Made by a program: the position numbers and the translations under genes. Below the pieces are notes generated by a model. The model made no database searches, was not told where the DNA came from, and saw only the letters and a list, made by a program, of their open reading frames with translations. Below, in pieces: positions 44,165 to 53,371 of a stretch of 64,000 nt of DNA. This DNA is from an uncultured Bacteroidales bacterium (lineage in GTDB: Bacteria > Bacteroidota > Bacteroidia > Bacteroidales > P3): contig CAJOHZ010000019.1 of NCBI GenBank assembly GCA_905234695.1, forward strand, positions 1-64,000, written 5' to 3'. How positions within the stretch are numbered: the stretch's first letter is position 1; every line of letters starts with the position of its first letter.

Positions 44165-45562
44165 ATGAAAGCTCTTGCCTTTTTAATCAGTTTGTCGCTG
44201 TTGGTGGTGACCCACGAACTGGGACATCTCTGTTTCGCCAAACTGTTCCACACCCGCGTACGGCGGTTCTATGTGTTCTTTAACTGGAAATTCTCTCTTT
44301 TCAAAGCCAAGAAATTCGACGGAAAATGGCATTTCCTTTTCTTTAACTCGCAGACTCCCGAGTCGTGGGACGAGAAGAACCTGAAACCCGAGGACCAGGA
44401 CAACACGTTGTGGGGCATCGGCTGGATACCGCTGGGCGGCTACTGCGACATCGCAGGAATGATTGACGAGACCAAGAGCGCGGAGGATTTGGAGAGCACC
44501 CCACAGCCGTGGGAATACCGCACCAAGCCCCGCTGGCAGCGGCTGTTCATCCTCTCGGGCGGCGTGCTGACCAACTTCATCTCGGCATTGCTTATCTTCA
44601 CGGCCATATTCTCGCACTGGGGCACCGACGAACTGCCCTTGCGGAACGCCAAGATGGGGTATGAATACCACCAGATACTGCTGGACGAGGGATTCCAAAA
44701 CGGCGATATCATCTATACCATCGACGGTGAGGAGCAGACCGACTACGAGGCCACGCTGAAGAAGCTGGTGATCGGGATGCCGCAGGAGGTGACCGTGATG
44801 CGGGGCGACAGCCTGGTGACCCTGCACCCGAGCAAGGAGATGCTGGCCCGCATCAACGCCGAGCAGCCCAAGACGCTGATGGATGTACGCTTTCCGTTCG
44901 TCATCAAGGACTTCACCGCCGGCTCGGCAGGCAAACGGTATGGCCTGCTGACGGGCGACAGCCTGGTGAGCGTGTGCGGCACCGCCACGCCCACGGCAAT
45001 GGACTTTATGACCACCCTGCCCCAGATTGCCTCCGACACCGCCGTAATCGGGTTCTACCGCAGCGGCGAATACCACGAGTTGAGCATCCCCCTGTCGAGC
45101 GACAAAAAAATCGGGGCGTATGCCAGGAACGTGCTTGAGATATACGAAGTGAAGCATGTGGACTACACCTTCTGGGAGGCCATCCCCGCGGGCATCAGCC
45201 ACGGATGGAGCAAGATGGTGGAGTATGTCTCTTCGCTGAAGATACTCTTCACGAAGAACGGCGCCCAGAGCCTGGGCGGCTTCATCAGCATGGGAAGCCT
45301 GTTCCCCAACACATGGGACTGGCTCCGTTTCTGGAACCTGACGGCTATGCTGGCACTGGTGCTCGCCTTTATGAACATCATCCCCATCCCCGGCCTCGAC
45401 GGCGGGCATATCGTGATTACCCTGTGGGAGATGATTACCGGCAAGGCGGTCAACGAGAAGGTACTGAACGTGATACAATACATTGGACTGGGGCTGCTGC
45501 TGCTGTTGCTGGTGGTGGCCAACGGAAACGACCTATTCCGTTTATTCAGTGGCATGTTCTAG
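44165..45562 (+). CDS. rseP: RIP metalloprotease RseP (site-2 protease family)
   Basis: VVTHELGHLCFAKLF zinc motif; PDZ region; IPIPGLDGGHIV. Confidence 0.9.
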   Translation: MKALAFLISLSLLVVTHELGHLCFAKLFHTRVRRFYVFFNWKFSLFKAKKFDGKWHFLFFNSQTPESWDEKNLKPEDQDNTLWGIGWIPLGGYCDIAGMIDETKSAEDLESTPQPWEYRTKPRWQRLFILSGGVLTNFISALLIFTAIFSHWGTDELPLRNAKMGYEYHQILLDEGFQNGDIIYTIDGEEQTDYEATLKKLVIGMPQEVTVMRGDSLVTLHPSKEMLARINAEQPKTLMDVRFPFVIKDFTAGSAGKRYGLLTGDSLVSVCGTATPTAMDFMTTLPQIASDTAVIGFYRSGEYHELSIPLSSDKKIGAYARNVLEIYEVKHVDYTFWEAIPAGISHGWSKMVEYVSSLKILFTKNGAQSLGGFISMGSLFPNTWDWLRFWNLTAMLALVLAFMNIIPIPGLDGGHIVITLWEMITGKAVNEKVLNVIQYIGLGLLLLLLVVANGNDLFRLFSGMF

Positions 45563-45563
45563 G

Positions 45564-46988
45564 ATGAAGAGAATCGACCGCTTGATATTGAAGTCCTTTC
45601 TGGGACCGCTGGCGCTGACCTTCGCGATATCGGTGTTCGTGCTGCTGATGCAGATTGTGTGGAAGTATATCGACGACCTGGTGGGCAAGGGGCTGGAATT
45701 CGGCGTCATCGTTGAGTTGATGGTGTATGCCGCCGCCACCGTTGTCCCGATGGCACTGCCCATCGCCGTGCTGTTCGCCTCGATTATGACCATGGGCAAT
45801 TTCGGCGAGAAGTACGAGCTGGTGGCCATGAAGGCGGGCGGTATCTCGGTGGGACGCATCATGCGGCCGCTGGCGCTGGTGGCTTTGCTGCTGACGGGCG
45901 TGGCATTCTATTTCGCCAACAACGTGCTGCCCGCGGCCATGTACGGCTACCGGTCAACGCTGTACGACATCCAGCGCAAGAAACCCGCGGTGAGCATCCG
46001 CCCCAGCGAATACTACAGCGACATCGACGGATATGTCATCCGCGCCAACAAGAAAGACCCCGACGGCCGCACGCTGCGCGACATCATTGTGTATGACCAC
46101 ACGCAGGGCATCAACCGCACCAATATCATCGTGGCCGACCACGGCTACCTGCAGTCGACCCCCGACGACCAGTATCTGCTGTTCACCCTCTACGACGGGC
46201 ATACCTACAGCGAGCCGTCGGACGGCGAGAACTATGAGTCGCGCCCCTACACAAGCATCGGCTTCGACGAGCAGATACTGACGTTCGACATCTCGTCGTT
46301 CGCCTTCCGGAAGTCGGACAACGAGCTTTTCATGGGGAGCTACCAGATGATGAATGTGAAGCAGCTGGACACCACGGTGCGGCAACTGAAGACCGCCCTC
46401 GACAAACGCTATGAAGATTACGACCTCGCCATTATAGAGAAAATGCGCGTGTACAAGACCCACTTGCGCGAGAAGCGCGAGCCGCACACCGTGGCGGGGA
46501 GCGGATATATCGAGGTGGCGAAGCGCATTGCCGACACCAACGTGACGGCGCGGCGCAAGATTCTGCAGCAAGGCCGTTCGGTGGCCAGCAACGCCATGAA
46601 CGATGTGCAGATGTACAACCAGATTGTCAGTTCGGACAACGAATTCATCAACCGTCACTATATCGAGTGGATGCGGAAATACACCCTTTCCGTGGCCTGC
46701 CTGCTGCTGTTCCTCATCGGAGCCCCCTTCGGCTCGATTGTGCGCAAGGGTGGCCTGGGACTGCCGCTGGTGGCGTCGGTAGGGTTCTTCGTGCTGTACT
46801 ATGTGGTGGGGATGATTGCGGAGAAGTCTGTCCGCGAAGGGGCGATGGGACCCGACGGCATGTGGGTGTCCACCTATGTATTCATCCCGATGGGAATATT
46901 GCTAACCTATTCGGCCACGACGGATTCGAGCATCTTCGACGGCTCCATCTGGAAGAAACGTATCCAGAAACTGTTCCGCCGCAAGTGA
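45564..46988 (+). CDS. LptF/LptG-family (YjgP/YjgQ) permease
   Basis: MKRIDRLILKSFLGPLALTFAISVFVLLMQIVWKYIDDLVGKGL..; ATG at 45564 used instead of the track start 45483. Confidence 0.85.
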   Translation: MKRIDRLILKSFLGPLALTFAISVFVLLMQIVWKYIDDLVGKGLEFGVIVELMVYAAATVVPMALPIAVLFASIMTMGNFGEKYELVAMKAGGISVGRIMRPLALVALLLTGVAFYFANNVLPAAMYGYRSTLYDIQRKKPAVSIRPSEYYSDIDGYVIRANKKDPDGRTLRDIIVYDHTQGINRTNIIVADHGYLQSTPDDQYLLFTLYDGHTYSEPSDGENYESRPYTSIGFDEQILTFDISSFAFRKSDNELFMGSYQMMNVKQLDTTVRQLKTALDKRYEDYDLAIIEKMRVYKTHLREKREPHTVAGSGYIEVAKRIADTNVTARRKILQQGRSVASNAMNDVQMYNQIVSSDNEFINRHYIEWMRKYTLSVACLLLFLIGAPFGSIVRKGGLGLPLVASVGFFVLYYVVGMIAEKSVREGAMGPDGMWVSTYVFIPMGILLTYSATTDSSIFDGSIWKKRIQKLFRRK

Positions 46989-46989
46989 A

Positions 46990-47631
46990 TCAGCCGGCCG
47001 GCTGTGTTTCCTCAAATTCTTTGACCCGCTGGGCGAAACGGCCGTTGGCACGGCTGAGGGCATCGTCTGCGTTGATATGGCGTTTATCGGCCCAGGCGAC
47101 AAGGCCCATCAGGAGGTCGCCGAACTGCTCCTCGGTCATGCCGTCGTGGGGCGAGAGGTCGCCCTCGGGGAGTTGGTAGCCTATGCCCGCCGCTTTCTCT
47201 TGGATGCGCACCGCCTTCACCAGCGTGGGGAGACTGGCGGGAACGCCCTCCAGCACGGATTTGCGCCCTTCGCGCATCTTGAGCTGCTCCCAGCTCTCGC
47301 CATCGTAGTCCTCACGGTGGTAAATAAAGGGATGCCGCTGCACCAGCTTGTCCGAGATGGTGTTGAGCACATCGGCCAGCGTGAAACGGTGCTCCTCCTC
47401 GGCAATTTTGGCATAGAACATCAAGTGCATGAAAAGGTCGCCAAGTTCTTTCTTCAGGTTCTCGGTATCCTCTTTGTCCAGGATGGCCTCGCTCAGTTCA
47501 TAGGTCTCCTCGATGGTGAGGTAGCGCAGGCTCTCCATGGTCTGCACACGGTCCCAGGGGCACTCCTTGCGGAGCGTGTCGAGGATGTCGCTCAGGCGTT
47601 GGAACGCCTCATGTGGGGCGGAGTTGTTCAT
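46990..47631 (-). CDS. mazG: Nucleoside triphosphate pyrophosphohydrolase MazG
   Basis: LRKECPWDRVQTMESLRYLTIEETYELSEAI, KELGDLFMHLMFYAKIAEE. Confidence 0.92.
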   Translation of the reverse strand: MNNSAPHEAFQRLSDILDTLRKECPWDRVQTMESLRYLTIEETYELSEAILDKEDTENLKKELGDLFMHLMFYAKIAEEEHRFTLADVLNTISDKLVQRHPFIYHREDYDGESWEQLKMREGRKSVLEGVPASLPTLVKAVRIQEKAAGIGYQLPEGDLSPHDGMTEEQFGDLLMGLVAWADKRHINADDALSRANGRFAQRVKEFEETQPAG

Positions 47632-49880
47632 ATACGGCGCACCTCCTCCATACCTTCCAGATGTTCGAGACTCTCCAGCAGATGGTTCAGGCTGTCCAGG
47701 TCGAGCACATAGAGCATTATCATGCCCCGGACAATGCCCTCGACGGCCTCCAGTGTGATGGCGCGCATGTTCATGTTCATCTCCTCCGAGACGATACGGG
47801 TGATTTCCTGCAGGAGCCCCTTGCGGTCAATGGCGGTGAAGGCAATGCCCGAGAGGAGAGCCACATGCTCGCCGGGACGCCAGCGTGCGCGGACGATATG
47901 GTTCTCGTGGCTGGCCATCTCGTCCATGGCCACCTTGCAGTTGGTGCGATGGACCATGATTTTGCCGTTGGTCACGATGCCCACCACGCGGTCGCCCTGC
48001 ACGGGGTTGCAGCAGGGCGCGGGTTCGGTGGCATAACGCTCGTAGGCCTCGTCGAGGAGGAACGAACGCTGCACGTCGCCCTGTCCGTCGGCGACCTTGC
48101 CGGCATGGATGGTCGTGCTCTGGTCGTCGAAGAGGTTCTTGTATGGCTCCAGGAAATAGAGGTTGTGGGGGTGCACCCCTTTGTGGCCGCCGCGGCCGAA
48201 ACATTCCGACACCTCCTGTTCGCCAATCCTGCCGGTGGCCACCTGATAGAAGAGGTCCACCTCGCTGGAGAGGTCGAAATAGCTCTTCATCTGGCCGAGG
48301 GCGGCCAGCGAGTTGCGTATCTTCAGCTTCTTGAGGATGCCGGCAAGAACCTTCTCGCCCTCCTCGCGGTAGCCTTTCCGCTGGTCGCGGAAATAGTCTT
48401 TCAGTGTCTCGCGGGCACGGGCGGTCTGGACGATGGAAATCCATTCCTCGGAGGGGAGGGTCTTGCGGCTGGTGAGAATCTGCACCTGCTCGCCGACACG
48501 AAGGCGGTAGCTGATAGGCTCCACCTTGGCGTTGACCTTGGCCCCAATGCAATGGAGGCCCAGGTCGGAATGGATGTAGAAGGCAAAGTCGAGCACGGTG
48601 GAGTGCGAGGGCAACTTGATGAGGTCCCCCTTGGGGGTGAAGACGTATATCTCGTTGATGTACAGTGTTTCCCTAAAGTCGCGTACAAGGTCTATGGCAC
48701 TCTTCTCGGAGTTCTCCAACGTGCTGCGTATCTGCTGCAGCCATTCCTCCACGGGGTTGGATTCGATGTTCTCTTCCGGATGCGCCTCTTTGTAGAGGAA
48801 GTGGGCGGCCATGCCTTTCTCGGCCAGGAGGTCCATCCGCTCGGTGCGGATCTGTATCTCCACCCAACGGCCGATGGGGGTCATGACGGTGGTCTGCAGG
48901 GACTCGTAGCCGTTGGGTTTGGGCTGCGAAATCCAGTCACGGAAACGGGAGGGGTTGGGCGAGAACTTGGAGGAGATAAGCGAGTAGACCTTGAAGCACT
49001 CCTGCTTCTCCACCTCGTGGGGCACGTCGAGGATGATGCGCATGGCGTAGAGGTCGAAAATCTCGTCGAACTTCACCCCTTTGCGCACCATCTTCTTCCA
49101 GCAGCTGTAGACCGACTTGACGCGGGTCTTGATGGTGTATTTGTAGCCGTTCTCGTCCAGCATCTGGCGGATGGGGGCGGTGAGGCATTCCTTCAGCTTG
49201 AGCTCGGTGCCCTCGGTCTGGGCGATGAGGGCGGCAATCTCGTTGTATTTCTCGGGGTTGGTGTACTTCATCACCAACTCCTCCAGTTCGGTCTTGATGG
49301 CATAGAGGCCCAGCCGGTGGGCCAAGGGGATGTAGAGGTACTGCGTCTCGGACGAGATGGCCAGCTTCTTGGTGTCCTTCATCGAGTCAAGCGTGCGCAT
49401 GTTGTGCAGCCGGTCGCAGAGCTTGAGGAAGATGACGTAGGCGTCGTTGCACATCGAGAGGAGTATCTTGCGGTAGTTCTCGGCCTGCTTCGACACGGAC
49501 TGCTGCATCATGATGACATCCTCTATCTTCGTCACGCCGTCGACGATGGTGGCCACGCGGTCGCCGAAGATGGTGCGGATTTCCTCCAGCGTGATGTCGG
49601 TGTCCTCGACCACATCGTGCAGCAGGGCGCTCACCACCGCTATCGAGCCCAGCCCGACCTCGCGCACGGCGATGAGGGCCACCGCCAGGGGGTGGAAGAT
49701 ATAGGGCTCGCCCGATTTGCGACGGGTGCCGGCGTGGGCTTTCTTGGCCAGCGAGAAGGCACGGAAAATCTCATCCTCCTCCCGCTGGGTGCAATGGAAG
49801 GTCTGCCGGCAGGTTTCTATCAGTTCGTCGTACCTGCGCTGGATTTCCAGTTCTTCCTGTTCCTCGTCAAGGGTATACAT
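47628..49880 (-). CDS. RelA/SpoT-family (p)ppGpp synthetase/hydrolase
   Basis: HD domain LLHDVVEDTDITLEEI, TGS and ACT regions, 750 aa. Confidence 0.93.
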   Translation of the reverse strand: MYTLDEEQEELEIQRRYDELIETCRQTFHCTQREEDEIFRAFSLAKKAHAGTRRKSGEPYIFHPLAVALIAVREVGLGSIAVVSALLHDVVEDTDITLEEIRTIFGDRVATIVDGVTKIEDVIMMQQSVSKQAENYRKILLSMCNDAYVIFLKLCDRLHNMRTLDSMKDTKKLAISSETQYLYIPLAHRLGLYAIKTELEELVMKYTNPEKYNEIAALIAQTEGTELKLKECLTAPIRQMLDENGYKYTIKTRVKSVYSCWKKMVRKGVKFDEIFDLYAMRIILDVPHEVEKQECFKVYSLISSKFSPNPSRFRDWISQPKPNGYESLQTTVMTPIGRWVEIQIRTERMDLLAEKGMAAHFLYKEAHPEENIESNPVEEWLQQIRSTLENSEKSAIDLVRDFRETLYINEIYVFTPKGDLIKLPSHSTVLDFAFYIHSDLGLHCIGAKVNAKVEPISYRLRVGEQVQILTSRKTLPSEEWISIVQTARARETLKDYFRDQRKGYREEGEKVLAGILKKLKIRNSLAALGQMKSYFDLSSEVDLFYQVATGRIGEQEVSECFGRGGHKGVHPHNLYFLEPYKNLFDDQSTTIHAGKVADGQGDVQRSFLLDEAYERYATEPAPCCNPVQGDRVVGIVTNGKIMVHRTNCKVAMDEMASHENHIVRARWRPGEHVALLSGIAFTAIDRKGLLQEITRIVSEEMNMNMRAITLEAVEGIVRGMIMLYVLDLDSLNHLLESLEHLEGMEEVRRI

Positions 49881-49947
49881 AGTTGTCTGCTTTAGCTGCT
49901 GCCGCTACACACAGATGAGGGGCTTCCGCCCGGTGGCAGCGGGGGTC

Positions 49948-50979
49948 TCAATCCAGGTTGTTCTTCTCGGCCAAGAGGGTGCGAATCTTCCCTTCCAGTT
50001 CGTCGCACAACTCGGGATTGTCGCGCAGCAGCTGCTTCAAGGCCTCACGGCCCTGGGCCAGCTTGGTGTCGCCGTAACTGAACCACGAACCGCTCTTCTT
50101 GATGATGTCGTGCTCGACACCGAGGTCGATGATTTCGCCCAGCTTGGAGATACCCTCGCCAAACATGAGGTCGAACTCGCAGTAACGGAACGGAGGGGCC
50201 ACCTTGTTTTTCACAATCTTCACCTTCACGCGGTTGCCGATATTCTGGTCGCCGTCCTTGATGGCCTGAATGCGGCGGATGTCGACACGGACAGAGGAGT
50301 AGAACTTCAGCGCGTTGCCGCCGGTGGTGGTTTCGGGGTTGCCGAACATCACACCGATTTTCTCACGCAGCTGGTTGATGAAGATGCAGCAGCAGTTGGT
50401 CTTGGCGATGGTGGAGGTGAGCTTGCGCATGGCCTGACTCATCAGGCGGGCCTGGAGGCCCACTTTGGAGTCGCCCATCTCGCCGTCGATTTCGGCCTTG
50501 GGAGTCAGGGCCGCCACCGAGTCGACCACAAGGATGTCGACTGCGCCGGAACGGATGAGGTTGTCGGCAATCTCAAGGGCCTGCTCGCCGTTGTCGGGTT
50601 GCGAGACCAGCAGGTTGTTGATGTCAACGCCCAACTTCTTGGCATAGAAACTGTCGAATGCATGCTCCGCATCGATGAAGGCCGCCACGCCGCCCGCTTT
50701 CTGGCATTCGGCAATGGCATGGATGGCCAGCGTGGTCTTACCCGACGACTCAGGGCCAAAAATCTCAATGATACGCCCTCTGGGGAAGCCTCCGACACCG
50801 AGGGCGGCATCGAGGTTGATACTGCCGGTGGAGATGACGTCGACTTTCTCCGTTGCCTGGTCGCCCAATTTCATCACGGAACCTTTCCCGTAGTTTTTCT
50901 CAATCTTGTCCAGCGTGCTCTGTAAGATTTTCAATTTTTCCAGTCTTGATGCCTCCGCATCTGTCATTTCTTTTGCCAT
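49948..50979 (-). CDS. recA: Recombinase RecA
   Basis: [54 protein letters not shown]. Confidence 0.98.
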   Translation of the reverse strand: MAKEMTDAEASRLEKLKILQSTLDKIEKNYGKGSVMKLGDQATEKVDVISTGSINLDAALGVGGFPRGRIIEIFGPESSGKTTLAIHAIAECQKAGGVAAFIDAEHAFDSFYAKKLGVDINNLLVSQPDNGEQALEIADNLIRSGAVDILVVDSVAALTPKAEIDGEMGDSKVGLQARLMSQAMRKLTSTIAKTNCCCIFINQLREKIGVMFGNPETTTGGNALKFYSSVRVDIRRIQAIKDGDQNIGNRVKVKIVKNKVAPPFRYCEFDLMFGEGISKLGEIIDLGVEHDIIKKSGSWFSYGDTKLAQGREALKQLLRDNPELCDELEGKIRTLLAEKNNLD

Positions 50980-51037
50980 AGTTTACAAACATTTATAGTA
51001 GGGTTTTACATACTCGTCTCTGGCTTCTCGCAAAGTA

Positions 51038-51070
51038 CAAATATACAATTTTTTTTCCAAATTCGGCAAA
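51038..51070 (-). promoter_or_regulatory. recA promoter, Bacteroidota type (TTTG-N21-TATATTTG)
   Basis: Plus-strand CAAATATA (51038-51045) and CAAA (51067-51070). Confidence 0.6.
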
Positions 51071-51086
51071 TGTGGAAAATAATGTG

Positions 51087-51094
51087 TACCTTTG
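51087..51094 (+). promoter_or_regulatory. Bacteroidota -7 box TACCTTTG upstream of aminotransferase
   Basis: TACCTTTG, 33 nt upstream of ATG 51127. Confidence 0.5.
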
Positions 51095-51126
51095 CACCCT
51101 CAAATCACGTATAATACACCACTACT

Positions 51127-52329
51127 ATGGAAATTTTAAGCAATAGAATCCTTGATATGGCCGAGAGCGAAACGCTGGCCATGACCGCGAAAGCCCGCGA
51201 ACTGAAAGCCCAGGGGAAGGACGTCATCAGCCTTTCCATCGGCGAACCCGACTTCGACACCCCCGAGACGGTGAAAGAAGCCGCCAAGAAGGCTATCGAT
51301 GACAACTTCACCCACTATCCCCCCGTGCCCGGCTATGCCGACCTGCGCGAGGCGGTGTGCACCAAATTCAAACGCGACAACAACCTCGACTTCAAACCGG
51401 AGCAGATTGTGGTCTCCACGGGTGCCAAGCAGAGCATCTACCAGCTCGTGCAGTGCCTTGTGAACCCCGGCGACGAGGTGATTATCCCCACCCCCTTCTG
51501 GGTGTCGTACAAAGAGATTGTCCGCGTGGCCGGCGGCAAGTGCGTCTATGTCAAGACCACCCTTGAGAACGACTTCAAGGTGACCCCCGCCCAGCTGGAA
51601 GCCGCCATCACACCCAAGACCAAACTCATCATGTACTCCAGCCCCAGCAACCCGACGGGTATGCTCTATACGAAAGAGGAGCTGAAGGGCATCGCCGAGG
51701 TGGTGGCCCGCCACGAGAACCTCTTCGTGATGGCCGACGAGATTTACGAGCACATCAACTTCGTGGGCAAGCACGAGAGCCTGGCCCAGTTCCCGGAGGT
51801 GAAGGACCGCGTCATCACCATCAACGGCGTCGCCAAGGGCTTCGCCATGACCGGCTGGCGTATCGGTTTCATCGCCGCCCCCACAGTCATCGCCAAGGCC
51901 TGCAACAAACTGCAGGGACAGGTGACCAGCGCCACCTGCTCCATCGCCCAGAAGGCCACCGTCCGCGCCATGCTGATGGACCCCGCCACGAGCGATGACA
52001 TCATCAACATGCGCAACACCTTCCGCGCACGGCGCGACATGGTGTACAAGCTCCTGTGCGATATCCCCGGCCTGAAGGTCCGCCTGCCGCAGGGCGCCTT
52101 CTATTTCTTCCCCGATGTCAGCTCGTACTACGGCAAGAGCTTCAACGGAACCACCATCAACAACTCCACCGATATGGCGTTCTACCTGCTGAACGAGGCC
52201 AATGTGGCCACCGTGATGGGTTCCGCCTTCGGCGACGACAGCTGCATCCGCCTGAGCTACGCCACCAGCGAAGACCAGCTGCGCGAGGCCCTGCGCCGCA
52301 TCAAAGAGGCCCTGGCCAACCTGAAATAA
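51127..52329 (+). CDS. PLP-dependent class I aminotransferase (aspartate aminotransferase-like)
   Basis: SLSIGEPDFDTPETVKEAAKKAI, SSPSNPTGMLYTKEEL, NGVAKGFAMTGWRIGF. Confidence 0.93.
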   Translation: MEILSNRILDMAESETLAMTAKARELKAQGKDVISLSIGEPDFDTPETVKEAAKKAIDDNFTHYPPVPGYADLREAVCTKFKRDNNLDFKPEQIVVSTGAKQSIYQLVQCLVNPGDEVIIPTPFWVSYKEIVRVAGGKCVYVKTTLENDFKVTPAQLEAAITPKTKLIMYSSPSNPTGMLYTKEELKGIAEVVARHENLFVMADEIYEHINFVGKHESLAQFPEVKDRVITINGVAKGFAMTGWRIGFIAAPTVIAKACNKLQGQVTSATCSIAQKATVRAMLMDPATSDDIINMRNTFRARRDMVYKLLCDIPGLKVRLPQGAFYFFPDVSSYYGKSFNGTTINNSTDMAFYLLNEANVATVMGSAFGDDSCIRLSYATSEDQLREALRRIKEALANLK

Positions 52330-52353
52330 CCTATTCGGCTTTAGGCTGTCATA

Positions 52354-52385
52354 GAACCGGGAGATTCCACCGAACCTCCCGGTTC
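52354..52385 (+). terminator. Hairpin terminator
   Basis: GAACCGGGAG-N12-CTCCCGGTTC. Confidence 0.65.
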
Positions 52386-52405
52386 TTATCCCCCGACGTT
52401 CGTAC

Positions 52406-53371
52406 ATGCCTTCCACCAGATTCGGCTTCCTCCTTGTGTGTCTCCTGCTGCCATGGCTGTCGGGAACATGCCAGACGGAAGCACAATGGCAGATTGCGTT
52501 CTGGAATGTGGAGAATTTCTTCGACACAGAAGACGACTCGCTGAAGAACGACGAGGCCTTCCTGCCCACGGGCGAGAACCACTGGAACCCCCGCCGCTAT
52601 AACGACAAGCGCAACAAGATTTACAAGGTGATTGCCGCCATGCAGTGGCCTGTGGCCGTCGGCCTGGCCGAGGTGGAGAACGACCGCGTGCTGCGCGACC
52701 TGTGCTACGGGACCCCCTTGCGACGCAAGGGCTACACCTTCGTCCATTTCGAGTCGCCCGACCGCCGCGGGGTGGATTGCGCACTGCTGTACCGCCGCGA
52801 CCAGTTCCGGCTGACCGAGACCCATCGGATTGAGGTCTCCGACAGCACCACCGGCTTCTTCACCCGCGACATCCTGTGGGTGGGAGGCGTGCTGACGGGC
52901 GGCGACAGCTGCTTCCTTCTGGTGAACCACTGGCCGTCGAAGTTGGGCGGCAGCGAGGCCGACCGCCACCGGATGGCGATTGCACAACGGCTGCGCCATA
53001 CGATGGACAGCCTGCAACAGGCACACCCCGGCGCACTGGTGCTGGCCATGGGCGACTTCAACGCCGCCCCCGACGAAGAGGCCATCCAGAAGGGGCTCGG
53101 ATTCGGAAAAGGAAAGCAGAACCCCGACGGCTTCTACAACCTGATGCACGGAATACCCAAGGGAACGGGTACATACAAGTATCACGACTACTGGTCCTGC
53201 ATCGACCAGATGATTGCCAACCGGGCGCTGGCGGTGCATATCTTCACATCCGATTTCCTCCTGGTGGACGACCCGAAATACCTTGGCAAGAAACCTTTCC
53301 GCACCTACTCGGGGATGCAGTACCTCGGCGGATATAGCGACCATCTGCCCGTAATCGTATCCATCCCATGA
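52406..53371 (+). CDS. Endonuclease/exonuclease/phosphatase family protein, secreted
   Basis: IAFWNVENFFDTEDD, AVGLAEVENDRVL, LVNHWPSKLGG, MGDFNAAPDEEAI, GGYSDHLPV. Confidence 0.88.
   Translation: MPSTRFGFLLVCLLLPWLSGTCQTEAQWQIAFWNVENFFDTEDDSLKNDEAFLPTGENHWNPRRYNDKRNKIYKVIAAMQWPVAVGLAEVENDRVLRDLCYGTPLRRKGYTFVHFESPDRRGVDCALLYRRDQFRLTETHRIEVSDSTTGFFTRDILWVGGVLTGGDSCFLLVNHWPSKLGGSEADRHRMAIAQRLRHTMDSLQQAHPGALVLAMGDFNAAPDEEAIQKGLGFGKGKQNPDGFYNLMHGIPKGTGTYKYHDYWSCIDQMIANRALAVHIFTSDFLLVDDPKYLGKKPFRTYSGMQYLGGYSDHLPVIVSIP

Noticed and set aside
47613-49895. 760-aa plus ORF
   Set aside because: Antisense to the relA/spoT homolog, which has clear HD/TGS/ACT features.
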